Shown here one piece after another: positions 1-7,757 of a stretch of DNA of 53,110 nt. The stretch is from Anaerolineae bacterium (GTDB taxonomy: Bacteria; Chloroflexota; Anaerolineae; B4-G1; SLSP01). Where the stretch lies: the NCBI GenBank assembly GCA_025454475.1, contig JALOOJ010000011.1, positions 1-53,110 on the forward strand, given 5' to 3'. The translations under genes were made by a program, and so were the position numbers. The stretch's first letter is position 1; every line of letters begins with the position of its first letter. Under the pieces are notes generated by a model. That model saw only the letters and a list, made by a program, of their open reading frames with translations. It was not told the DNA's origin and made no database searches.

Positions 1-66
1 TACGTGGCCCGACCCCCGCACAGCGAGGGCCCCGGGACTGAGTGCATACCGATGACGGAGGTGACG

Positions 67-1077
67 ATGGTTGCAGGGCTGCCTGACCGGTTCATCGCAC
101 GAGCGGCAACGCTGGACGATGCGCAAGCAGTGACGGATCTGGCGAATGTGTGCGCGGTCGTAGACATCGGCTATGCCGATACTGAGGTATCGGACACCGT
201 GACAGACTGGCAGAGCCCGTACTGCAACCCGCAGACGAACATCCGCCTGGTCCTGGAGGGCGACCGGCTGGTAGGGTATGCTGGTCTCTGGGTGGAGCCA
301 CCCTGTGCCGCTGTGTGGAGCTGGTGCCGCGTGCACCCGGACTACCTGGGCCAGGGTATTGGCGCCTACCTTGCTGAGTGGATCGAGGCAAGCGCTCGCA
401 CTGAGGGACCAGCGTGGGCGCCGGAGGGGACCCGGATCGCGCTCCGCCAGACGAAGCCGGATCAGGACTCGGTGAGTCGCGATCTCCTTCTGCGGAATGG
501 CTACCGTCCTATCCGCCACTTCCTGAGAATGGTCATCGATCTCGATTCCCAACCGCCCGAGCCGGCGTTCCCGGCCGGCCTGACGGTCCGCACCTTCGAC
601 CGCGCCAACGACTTGGCATTATTGGTCAGGGTTGAGCAGGAGATCTTCAGGGATCATTGGGGCTTCGTAGCCCTCGACTTCGAGCAGGATCTCGCGGCAT
701 GGGCCCATTGGCTGGACCACGATCCAAGCCATGATCCCTCTCTGTGGTTCCTTGTGATGGACGGCGTGGATATCGCCGGCGTCTGTCTGTGTCGCAGCAG
801 GTTGCCGGGTGAGCCTGAGGTGGCATACGTGCACTCGCTGGGCGTTCGACGAGAGTGGCGGCACCAGGGCGTGGGGCTGGCAATGTTGCACCTGGCTTTC
901 GGCGAGTTCTACCGGCAAGGAAAGGCTCAGGTCAAGTTGGATGTGGATGCGGATAGCCTCACCGGTGCGACGCGGCTCTACGAAAGAGCGGGGATGCGCG
1001 TCCTGCGTGGGCAAACAGCCTATGAGCTTGTCCTCCGCGAGGGCGAGGATCTCAGCACGCAGGCGCTGGATGCCTGA
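67..1077 (+). CDS. Tandem-GNAT N-acetyltransferase
   Basis: Putative acyl-CoA-dependent N-acetyltransferase of about 336 residues with two GNAT domains, an architecture seen in mycothiol-synthase-like proteins. The first domain has the acetyl-CoA pyrophosphate loop QGIGAY; the second has HQGVGLAM followed by the typical C-terminal LYERAGMR strand-helix. The frame stays open back to the window edge, but ATG at 67 is preferred because GGAGG at 57-61 precedes it by five bases; ATG at 52 is an alternative. The substrate cannot be read from the sequence. The next gene starts 33 bases downstream in the same direction, so co-transcription is possible. Family assignment is firm, function open. Confidence 0.85.
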   Translation: MVAGLPDRFIARAATLDDAQAVTDLANVCAVVDIGYADTEVSDTVTDWQSPYCNPQTNIRLVLEGDRLVGYAGLWVEPPCAAVWSWCRVHPDYLGQGIGAYLAEWIEASARTEGPAWAPEGTRIALRQTKPDQDSVSRDLLLRNGYRPIRHFLRMVIDLDSQPPEPAFPAGLTVRTFDRANDLALLVRVEQEIFRDHWGFVALDFEQDLAAWAHWLDHDPSHDPSLWFLVMDGVDIAGVCLCRSRLPGEPEVAYVHSLGVRREWRHQGVGLAMLHLAFGEFYRQGKAQVKLDVDADSLTGATRLYERAGMRVLRGQTAYELVLREGEDLSTQALDA

Positions 1078-1110
1078 TGATTCCTGTTGGTGTGCATAGC
1101 GGGAGGTTCC

Positions 1111-2265
1111 GTGTGTAGCGTGTTGGTGTGTCTGCTGGTAATCGGGCTATTGGTAGGGTGCACATCGCCAATGACGGCCTCGCCGGAGGCGACCTCGGTC
1201 CCGGCGACGCAGGTCGCTCCGACCGTGATCGCTGACGACGCGGCAGCGCGGGCACAGCGGCTGGGGCGCGGCGTCAACCTTGGGAACGCGCTGGAGGCGC
1301 CCCAAGAGGGTGAGTGGGGCATGGTGATCGAGGCGCGTTTCTTTGAGTTGATCAAGGACGCGGGCTTCGCCACCGTGAGGGTCCCGATCCGCTGGTCCGC
1401 GCATGCCGATCCGCAGCCTCCCTACACCGTTGATCCCGTCTTCTTTGAGCGGGTGGACTGGGTGATTGCCCAGGCGCTGGCCCAGGATCTCAACGTCGTG
1501 GTCAACATGCATCATTATGATGAGATCTTTGTCTCGCCCGATGCGCATGCCGATCGGTTTGTCGCCATCTGGGAGCAGATCGCCCGCCGCTATCAAGGTC
1601 ATCCCGACACCGTCTACTTTGAGCCGCTGAACGAGCCTCACGATGCACTGAGTTCAGCAGCATGGAATGCTCTGCTCGCTCGGACGATCACCGCCATACG
1701 CGAGGTGGACAAGAGGCATACGCTGATCGCGGGCGGCGATGGGTGGAACAGCATTGCCGGACTGCGCTCGCTGGCGATACCTGAGGGCGAGAAGAACCTC
1801 ATTGCCACCTTCCACTACTACGAGCCTTACCTTTTTACCCATCAGGGCGCGGAGTGGGGGGGACCGGAGATTGGCACGCTGGGCGTCACGTGGCCCGGGC
1901 CGCCGAGGGAGAAGGTCGATCCGCTGCCCGCGGTGAAACAGATAGAGTGGGCGCGCCTCTGGTTTCTGCGCTACAACCAGAACCCGGGTGCTGACAACCC
2001 GGCGAGCCCCGGGGAGATCTCTCGAGCATTCGATGAAGCGCTGGCCTGGAGTGACCAGCGTGGGATTCCGCTCTGGCTGGGGGAGTTCGGCGCGTACAGC
2101 ACTGCAGATATGGATTCCCGTGTCCGGTGGACCGCCACCGTGCGGGAGGTCGCCGAAGCACGCGGCATTCCGTGGGCGTATTGGGAGTTCGGTGCAGGGT
2201 TTGGTGTGTACGATCGCGACCAGCAAGTCTGGCGGACTCCACTGCTCGACGCACTGATCCCTTAG
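1111..2265 (+). CDS. Glycoside hydrolase family 5 (endoglucanase-like) lipoprotein
   Basis: Secreted or membrane-anchored endo-acting glycosidase of about 384 residues. A short hydrophobic signal ends in the lipobox LLVGC (Cys about 17), so the enzyme is probably a lipoprotein. The GH5 TIM barrel shows the RGVNLGN opening, the acid/base glutamate in LNEPH (Glu about 175), the histidine-tyrosine of TFHYYEP (His about 235) and the nucleophile glutamate in LGEFG (Glu about 325). GTG 1111 is chosen because GGGAGG at 1101-1106 sits four bases upstream; a TTG at 1087 is in frame but has no ribosome site. The family acts on beta-1,4-glucans, mannans and related polymers; the exact substrate is undecided. 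Confidence 0.9.
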   Translation: MCSVLVCLLVIGLLVGCTSPMTASPEATSVPATQVAPTVIADDAAARAQRLGRGVNLGNALEAPQEGEWGMVIEARFFELIKDAGFATVRVPIRWSAHADPQPPYTVDPVFFERVDWVIAQALAQDLNVVVNMHHYDEIFVSPDAHADRFVAIWEQIARRYQGHPDTVYFEPLNEPHDALSSAAWNALLARTITAIREVDKRHTLIAGGDGWNSIAGLRSLAIPEGEKNLIATFHYYEPYLFTHQGAEWGGPEIGTLGVTWPGPPREKVDPLPAVKQIEWARLWFLRYNQNPGADNPASPGEISRAFDEALAWSDQRGIPLWLGEFGAYSTADMDSRVRWTATVREVAEARGIPWAYWEFGAGFGVYDRDQQVWRTPLLDALIP

Positions 2266-2290
2266 GCAGGGAGAGGAATGGCTCTGAGCG

Positions 2291-2331
2291 TCTAGGTGCC
2301 GCAGACACTCGGAAGGGTCCGCGCACCTAGA
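2291..2331 (+). terminator. Stem-loop downstream of the GH5 gene
   Basis: A perfect 9-bp inverted repeat, TCTAGGTGC at 2291-2299 and GCACCTAGA at 2323-2331, encloses a 23-base loop 25 bases after the GH5 stop codon. There is no following T-run, so it may act as a 3' mRNA end or Rho-associated hairpin rather than an intrinsic terminator. The loop itself holds a mini-hairpin (2304-2319) with the CTCGGAAG core seen in the repeat family elsewhere in the window. The rest of 2266-2531 shows no other recognisable feature. Confidence 0.45.
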
Positions 2332-2531
2332 TGCCTTACCGACCTGCTCTGGCGTCTCTGATGATGAGTCTGCCTCTGTACAGGGTGCTCCTCCGGGAGA
2401 AGTCCCCCTTTTCTTTCCCAGTACATTGCGGTAAGCTACTTGCAATGGCTTGGTCATCCGCCGATAGCGCTGCATCCCCATCATGTGATTCTGTCCATAC
2501 CGGACATCCGTGAAGCTTGCGGAGGAGATAG

Positions 2532-3782
2532 ATGAAAACACACGAGGAACAACCAAGAGCGGCCAACACAGCTATGCCGCGGCGCATTTCGCGCCGCCGA
2601 TTCCTGGAACTGGCGACAGCAGCGGCGGGCGGTATGTTGATCTCCGGCTGTCTGCCGGAACCGACCGCTTGGGGCCCTTCCGAGGCCGTCCCCACGGATG
2701 CGCCTGCAGCCGCGCCTACGGCGGACCCTCCCACTGCCGCGGTGCAGTTGACATCAACGCCTGTTGCGGAGGCGGCAGTCGCGCAGTCGGTCCCCAGTGG
2801 GTTCTCGAGCAAGGTGGCGATTGCCACGGCGAGGGACTACGACCGCACCGGCATCTACAACGCCGTCCGTGATATGCTGGACAACCTCGGCGGCATTGGC
2901 GACATCGTGAAGCCCGGTGCCCGGGTCGCGATCAAGACGAATCTGACAGGCGGGCTGGGCAACAATGGCCCTCCGGGCCTCTCGCCGATGGAGTCTTTCG
3001 TGACCCACCCGGAGGTCGTCCGGGCACTGGGCGCGCTGGTGCGGGATGCGGGCGCCAGCGACGTTTACATCGTTGAGGCCGTCTACCAGTGGGGGTCCTA
3101 TACCGAGTGGGGCTATGAGGAAATCGCGCAGGAACTCGGCGCCACGCTCATCGATCTGAACTCGCCGGCCCCCTACGATGACTTTACACAGGTTGCCATT
3201 CCCGGCGGCGGGGCGCTGTATGACGCGTTCACGCTCAACCCGCTCCTGCAAGATATCGACGCCTTCATGTCAGTGTCGAAGATGAAGTGCCACTGGGTTG
3301 CGGGTGTAACGCATACCCTCAAGAACCTCTTTGGCCTGGTCCCGCTCCAGTTCTACCGTCAGAGCGCACGGGATACCTACCGATCGGGGTTCCACGGCCC
3401 ATCGGACGACACTGCCGGGCAGCGGGTTCCAGAGATCATCGTGGACCTCAACAAGACGCGTCCAATCCACCTCGGCCTGATCGACGGGGTGCTGACCACC
3501 GAGGGCGGCGAGGGTCCCTGGATTCAGACGTTTGGCCCGATCGCGCCTGGCGTGCTCTTCGCGGGCAAGGACCCTGTGGCTACTGATGCCGTGGCGACGG
3601 CGGCCCAGGGCTTCGACCCGACAGCGCCCGCTTTTGCCGTGCCCTTCGTGCGTGGCAAGAATCACATTGCCATCGCCGCAGCGGCCGGCTTGGGGACCAA
3701 TCGGCTGGACGAGATCGAGGTCCTGGGTACCAGCATCGCGGATGTGCGGCGCGACTTCAAACCCTGCGTTGTGGGGATGTAG
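2532..3782 (+). CDS. DUF362 domain lipoprotein, Tat-exported
   Basis: A 416-residue protein with a Tat signal (SRRRFLELA around residues 20-28) ending in a lipobox LISGC (Cys 40), followed by an Ala/Pro/Thr-rich linker to about residue 90 and a DUF362 domain to the C-terminus. DUF362 proteins often carry or sit beside iron-sulfur domains, but no ferredoxin cysteine motif is visible here. Tat export suggests folding, perhaps around a cofactor, before export. ATG 2532 follows GGAGGAGATAG. No function is established. It stands between the GH5 gene and the large toroid-type protein, all on the same strand. Confidence 0.8.
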   Translation: MKTHEEQPRAANTAMPRRISRRRFLELATAAAGGMLISGCLPEPTAWGPSEAVPTDAPAAAPTADPPTAAVQLTSTPVAEAAVAQSVPSGFSSKVAIATARDYDRTGIYNAVRDMLDNLGGIGDIVKPGARVAIKTNLTGGLGNNGPPGLSPMESFVTHPEVVRALGALVRDAGASDVYIVEAVYQWGSYTEWGYEEIAQELGATLIDLNSPAPYDDFTQVAIPGGGALYDAFTLNPLLQDIDAFMSVSKMKCHWVAGVTHTLKNLFGLVPLQFYRQSARDTYRSGFHGPSDDTAGQRVPEIIVDLNKTRPIHLGLIDGVLTTEGGEGPWIQTFGPIAPGVLFAGKDPVATDAVATAAQGFDPTAPAFAVPFVRGKNHIAIAAAAGLGTNRLDEIEVLGTSIADVRRDFKPCVVGM

Positions 3783-3794
3783 CTTGCAGTGGTT

Positions 3795-3822
3795 TTGCCA
3801 TATCGGGCACATCGGGTACAAT
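3795..3822 (+). promoter_or_regulatory. Candidate sigma70 promoter for the 3.9-6.4 kb gene
   Basis: TTGCCA at 3795-3800 and TACAAT at 3817-3822 are 16 bases apart, a good match to a housekeeping promoter. It lies just after the DUF362 stop codon and about 90 bases before the probable start of the next gene. Confidence 0.5.
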
Positions 3823-3908
3823 CGGCCCGTCTGCCCTGGTTCGCACCTGCCCCCCTCCTTTCGAGCGGGCAGCATTCCCTTAGGAGATCCACCATCTCGC
3901 CCGATCAC

Positions 3909-6362
3909 GTGCTCAGCGAGCCGGAACGGAAGTTGCGGATTGTGCGTGAGGCGCAGGTCGCGCGGGAACAGGCGGGGACTGGGTCCGAGCTGATGGGCGA
4001 GCCCGTCGACCGTGGTTACGTGGCGGTCGGTGACGAGCAGCTCCGCTGGTCGTATGTGCGTTGCCTGGACGACCATTTCGTAGACCTGTCAACGTTTCGT
4101 CACAACTGGACATACCTGAGAGCTTGGGCCTACACGCGTCTGAGCCTGTTCGATCCGGCAGAGGCTACGTTTGTGCTGACGACGAATGGGCCTGCCGACG
4201 TGTGGATCAACGGCGAGCACATCCATCGCCACGAGCACTTCCACCATCAGGATCCCCAGAGCGTCTCCTTTCCGGCCTCGCTCCGAGCTGACGACAATGA
4301 GATCCTTGTGCGCTTTGAAGAGGTGGCAGCACGCGAATGCCCCTACGCGATGGCGCTGGCGGTGCAGGGCGAATTCGAGGCTGAGGACGTCGTGGTCAAG
4401 ATCCCTTCGGCCACGGAGCGCACCGTGCGTCACATGATGCTCGAGCGCGTCTTTGAGCAGGCGTGCATCGAAGGAGTGGCTAGCCATCGCGGCAAGGTGG
4501 TGAACCTGCACTGGGCGGATGATCTTGAGGCCAACTTCAACTACCAGTATAGCATCCAGGGTCCTGACAATCGGCTGTATCTGAGCGGCGAGGTCGAGGC
4601 CAAACCTGGCGAAGTGGTCGATGTAGGTCACGGGTTCCGGATACGGCAGGGGCCATTTCGTGTTGTCCTCCGACCCGTCGGTCCGGAGTACTATAACTAC
4701 AACATCCGCTACCAGTGGGATATACCGTTGACGATCCTGGACAATGAGTTCTCCGAGGCGCCCTATGGTACTATGGCCGAGCGCAGCCGTGAGGCGCTGG
4801 AATATGCTGCGACTCAGAAGAATGACCTCTACGCCGAGATCGCCAAGTTCGCGCTTGCTCGTTGGGCAGAGGTGGATGAAGCCGTCGTCCTCAACGCGAT
4901 CGAGTCGATCAACCGGCGCGGCGATTGCAGCGATTTCTACCTGGTGGGCCTATTAGGCGCTGTGGCGCGGTACGCGGATCAGGATAGCTTCCCTGGCGCG
5001 TTGCGCACAGCCATAAGGGAATGCGCTTTGGCCTTCAAGTACTGGCACGATGAGCCCGGCACGGATGCGATGTGCTACACCACGGAGAATCACAGCATCC
5101 TGTTTCACACGTGTGAGGTTCTCGCGGGGCAGCTTTATCCTGATGCGGCCTTTTCTAACACAGGTGAGGCCGGGCAGTGGCACCGGCAGAAGGGCGAGGC
5201 CCTCGCAAAGGCATGGCTCAAGCAGCGGGGCGGCGCCGGATTCTGGGAATGGGACTCGAACTGCTACTTCGAGGAAGATGCATTGGCGCTGTCGCACCTT
5301 GCGGGGCTGGCGGAGGACGAGACGATCGCCGAGTTGGCCGCAGTCGTGCTGGACAAGTTGCTTTTCACGATGGCTGTCAACTCCTACAAAGGTGTCTTTG
5401 GCTCGACCCACGGGCGGACGTATGCTCCGCAGATCAAGAGCGGCCAACTGGAATCGACGTCCGGGATCAGCCGGCTGCTGTGGGGGATGGGCATCTTCAA
5501 CCAGAACCTGCGCGGATTGGTGGGGATGGCGTGCTCGGAGTATGAGTTCCCGCTGATGATCGCACAGATCGCGGCGGACCTGCCTGACGAGATGTGGAAT
5601 CGTGAGTGTCATGAGATTGACGAGAGCGGCAATGCGATTCACAAGGTCACCTACAAGACGCCGGACACCATGCTGGCTTCCGTGCAGGATTTCCGGCCGG
5701 GCGAGAAGGGGTACCAGCAGCACATCTGGCAGGCGACTTTTGGGCCGGATGCTGTGGTCTTTGTGAGCCACCCCCCCTGCGTGAGTGAGAACGGGGCCCA
5801 TCGGCCGAACTTCTGGTCGGGCAACTACGTGCTCCCGCGGGTGGCGCAGTGGAAGGACGTCCTGATCGCGCTGCACGATCTGCCACAGGACGATTGGTTG
5901 GGCTTTACGCACGCTTACTTCCCGGTGTATGCGTTTGATGAGACCGCGGTGCGCGAGAACTGGGCCTTCGCACGCAAGGGCGATGGCTACCTGGCCCTGG
6001 GATCTTCGCTGGGCCTGGAGCTGATCAAGCGCGGACCCGCTGCATACAGTGAGTTGCGCTCATATGGACGTAAGGCTGTGTGGGTGTGCCAGATGGGGCG
6101 TGCGGCGCTGGATGGTGACTTTGCTGCCTTCCAGGAACGCGTGTTGGGCCTGCCGTTGACCGTCGAGGGCCTGAGTGTCACCTTTGAGACGTTGCGGGGC
6201 GACGTGCTGTCGTTTGGCTGGCAGACGCCTTTCCTGCGCAACGGGCAGGGGGAGCCGCTGAGGTTCAGCAAGCACTACGACAACCCGTACTGTTCGGCTG
6301 ATCTGCACGCTCCGACGATGGATGTACAATTGGGGGAGTACGTGATGCGTCTCGAGTTTTGA
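3909..6362 (+). CDS. Large putative polysaccharide-active protein (alpha-toroid plus beta-sandwich type)
   Basis: About 817 residues and not confidently recognised. The N-terminal third looks beta-rich, with a segment (VLTTNGPADVWINGE) typical of jelly-roll carbohydrate-binding or sandwich domains. The centre is helical and contains TTENHSILFHTCEVLAG, recalling the Asn-His active-site region of toroid polysaccharide lyases. The C-terminal third is again beta-rich. This three-part order resembles alpha/alpha-toroid lyases or hydrolases, but I cannot name a family. No signal peptide is evident. The start is uncertain: AGGAG at 3882-3886 is seven bases before an in-frame ATC at 3894, while the first ordinary start, GTG 3909, is 22 bases away. 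The frame is open back to 3789, but the promoter lies inside that extension. Confidence 0.6.
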   Translation: MLSEPERKLRIVREAQVAREQAGTGSELMGEPVDRGYVAVGDEQLRWSYVRCLDDHFVDLSTFRHNWTYLRAWAYTRLSLFDPAEATFVLTTNGPADVWINGEHIHRHEHFHHQDPQSVSFPASLRADDNEILVRFEEVAARECPYAMALAVQGEFEAEDVVVKIPSATERTVRHMMLERVFEQACIEGVASHRGKVVNLHWADDLEANFNYQYSIQGPDNRLYLSGEVEAKPGEVVDVGHGFRIRQGPFRVVLRPVGPEYYNYNIRYQWDIPLTILDNEFSEAPYGTMAERSREALEYAATQKNDLYAEIAKFALARWAEVDEAVVLNAIESINRRGDCSDFYLVGLLGAVARYADQDSFPGALRTAIRECALAFKYWHDEPGTDAMCYTTENHSILFHTCEVLAGQLYPDAAFSNTGEAGQWHRQKGEALAKAWLKQRGGAGFWEWDSNCYFEEDALALSHLAGLAEDETIAELAAVVLDKLLFTMAVNSYKGVFGSTHGRTYAPQIKSGQLESTSGISRLLWGMGIFNQNLRGLVGMACSEYEFPLMIAQIAADLPDEMWNRECHEIDESGNAIHKVTYKTPDTMLASVQDFRPGEKGYQQHIWQATFGPDAVVFVSHPPCVSENGAHRPNFWSGNYVLPRVAQWKDVLIALHDLPQDDWLGFTHAYFPVYAFDETAVRENWAFARKGDGYLALGSSLGLELIKRGPAAYSELRSYGRKAVWVCQMGRAALDGDFAAFQERVLGLPLTVEGLSVTFETLRGDVLSFGWQTPFLRNGQGEPLRFSKHYDNPYCSADLHAPTMDVQLGEYVMRLEF

Positions 6363-6420
6363 GACAGGCTCGTCAGCGTCTGGTACCTTAACAACGTTGC
6401 TGATGGCTAGGATGCCGCAT

Positions 6421-6434
6421 TGTGAGCGCTCACA
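6421..6434. promoter_or_regulatory. LacI-family operator candidate (distal)
   Basis: Perfect 14-bp palindrome TGTGAGCGCTCACA about 180 bases upstream of lacI. The central CG and TGTGA arms match the style of LacI/GalR operators. A related site lies near the promoter at 6581-6594, so DNA looping between the two is possible. Confidence 0.6.
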
Positions 6435-6498
6435 TCGCGATGGCGCGGTAACACTCCGGTGCAGGCTCCACACCTTCGCATTTGGGCCAGAATCCCGC

Positions 6499-6508
6499 TC
6501 ACATGTGA
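6499..6508. promoter_or_regulatory. Short palindrome in the lacI upstream region
   Basis: Perfect 10-bp palindrome TCACATGTGA between the distal operator and the promoter. Its arms share CACA/TGTG with the operator candidates; it could be an accessory site, but it is short. Confidence 0.35.
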
Positions 6509-6538
6509 CATTTGTCGTCGAAATGTACGAACAACCGC

Positions 6539-6567
6539 TTGTCATGTCGAATGACATCGTATATAAT
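6539..6567 (+). promoter_or_regulatory. Promoter of the LacI-family regulator gene
   Basis: TTGTCA (6539-6544) and TATAAT (6562-6567) are separated by exactly 17 bases, one of the best promoter matches in the window. An inverted repeat TGTCAT-5-ATGACA (6540-6556) covers the -35 element and spacer, and the operator-like palindrome begins 13 bases after the -10, so expression is likely repressed by factors binding here. Confidence 0.7.
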
Positions 6568-6580
6568 GGCTTTGTAGCAT

Positions 6581-6601
6581 TGTGACGGTTCACAATTGTG
6601 A
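6581..6601. promoter_or_regulatory. LacI-family operator candidate (promoter-proximal), overlapping palindromes
   Basis: TGTGACGGTTCACA (6581-6594) has perfect TGTGA/TCACA arms and overlaps a second perfect palindrome TCACAATTGTGA (6590-6601). It sits just past the predicted transcription start, where a bound repressor would block the promoter. Autoregulation by the adjacent LacI-family protein is the natural reading. Confidence 0.6.
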
Positions 6602-6615
6602 GAGCCCCATATCCG

Positions 6616-7644
6616 ATGCCAGACTCCCAGATTAAGCAGGCGACGCTGCGTGACGTGGCCGACATGGCCGGGGTATCCTACCAGACAGTCTGGCGCGTGG
6701 TGAACGAGCATCCCCATGTGGCTGTCGACACGCGCGAGCGTGTGCTGCAGGCTGTGCGGGTGCTGGACTATCGCCCGCATCGCGCTGCTCAAGTTCTCAC
6801 GACGGGCCGTTCGTACATCTTACAGCTTGTGATCTTTGAGTATGCCTATGGCGACCCGCTGCCCGCGATCTTGCATTGGGCGCGCGAGTTCGGGTACACG
6901 ATGGTAGTCACCGAGCTCAAGGACGCCACCTCCACGGAGGCCGTGCGCGCGACGTTACGTGAGACCGCGCAGATGATCGACGGGCTGCTCATGGTGATGC
7001 CTTACCCGCACCTTTCCTACGAGGCCCTCGCCGAGCTCTGTCAGGGTCGCCCTTTTGTCGTGGTGAATACCGAGTTGGGGGCGAAGATGCCCTCCGTCGT
7101 CTTCGACCAACGCCATGGTACGCGGCAGGCTGTGGAGCATCTGGTCGCCTTGGGACACCGGTTGATCGCTGAGATCAGTGGGCCGCTGGATAACTGCGAC
7201 GCACAGGCGCGGCACGAGACCTGGATGAGCATGGCGGAGCGCTATGGGCTGGATGCTCGACTCAGCGTGGCCGGGGACTTCGAGACTTGTAGTGGCTATG
7301 GCGCGGCCAAGCGCTTGCTAGGTCTAGGCCAGCCCTTCACCGCGGTCTTGGTCGGCAATGACCTGATGGCTCTGGGGGCTCTGCGCGCCTTCGATGAGGC
7401 CGGCCTTCGGGTGCCCGAGGACATCTCGGTTGTTGGGTATGATGATGTCGATGTGGCGGCGTATCTCTCCCCGCCCCTGACGACGGTGCGTCAGGAGTTT
7501 GACATCTTGGGGCGGGAGAGCGTGGAATACCTGGTGTCATTGATCGAGGATGCCCGTACCCCGATTCAACAGCGGGTACTGTATCCGGAGCTGATTGTAC
7601 GACAGAGCACGCGTTCTCTGAACGCGAGCCCTGTAGGTGTCTAG
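6616..7644 (+). CDS. LacI/GalR-family transcriptional regulator
   Basis: About 342 residues with the standard two-part build: an N-terminal helix-turn-helix and hinge (TLRDVADMAGVSYQTVWRVVN, ending in YRPHRAAQVL) and a periplasmic-binding-protein-like effector domain with the closing GYDDVDVAAYLSPPLTTVRQ segment. ATG 6616 gives the usual short N-terminus; an in-frame GTG at 6598 overlaps the operator, and neither start has a strong ribosome site. It is followed 109 bases later by the ABC importer operon in the same direction, so it most likely controls that importer in response to a sugar ligand, and probably its own promoter. The ligand is unknown. Confidence 0.92.
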   Translation: MPDSQIKQATLRDVADMAGVSYQTVWRVVNEHPHVAVDTRERVLQAVRVLDYRPHRAAQVLTTGRSYILQLVIFEYAYGDPLPAILHWAREFGYTMVVTELKDATSTEAVRATLRETAQMIDGLLMVMPYPHLSYEALAELCQGRPFVVVNTELGAKMPSVVFDQRHGTRQAVEHLVALGHRLIAEISGPLDNCDAQARHETWMSMAERYGLDARLSVAGDFETCSGYGAAKRLLGLGQPFTAVLVGNDLMALGALRAFDEAGLRVPEDISVVGYDDVDVAAYLSPPLTTVRQEFDILGRESVEYLVSLIEDARTPIQQRVLYPELIVRQSTRSLNASPVGV

Positions 7645-7658
7645 AGAGTTTCGGATCG

Positions 7659-7670
7659 GAAGGAGGTGAT
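7659..7670 (+). promoter_or_regulatory. Exceptionally strong Shine-Dalgarno sequence
   Basis: GAAGGAGGTGAT contains 11 consecutive bases complementary to the usual 3' end of 16S rRNA. It serves no annotated large gene: the binding-protein start is more than 80 bases away and has its own GGGAGG at 7741-7746. The only frame it serves well is the small ORF starting at GTG 7671. Confidence 0.5.
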
Positions 7671-7757
7671 GTGCTTCGAGTGATGAGCAAACATGGCCGA
7701 GCAGTCCCGTCTGTTGAGTTTGGTGTCACAACACTTATTAGGGAGGAAGAACGATGA
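7671..7757 (+). CDS. Small leader ORF (28 codons) upstream of the importer
   Basis: GTG at 7671 lies four bases after AGGAGG and opens a 28-codon frame, [17 protein letters not shown] to [11 protein letters not shown], whose TGA stop overlaps the ATG of the solute-binding-protein gene (ATGA at 7754-7757). The spacing and overlap are those of a translationally coupled leader. The peptide is basic, has no signal sequence and matches no family I recognise. It may matter only because it is translated. Alternatively the region is simply a strong ribosome loading site. Confidence 0.4.
   Translation: MLRVMSKHGRAVPSVEFGVTTLIREEER

Noticed and set aside
2439-3801. Similar 19-base strings upstream of the DUF362 gene (2439-2457) and the toroid gene (3783-3801), as a shared operator
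   Set aside because: They agree at 15 of 19 positions, have no symmetry, and only the second contains promoter elements. Chance similarity is not excluded.
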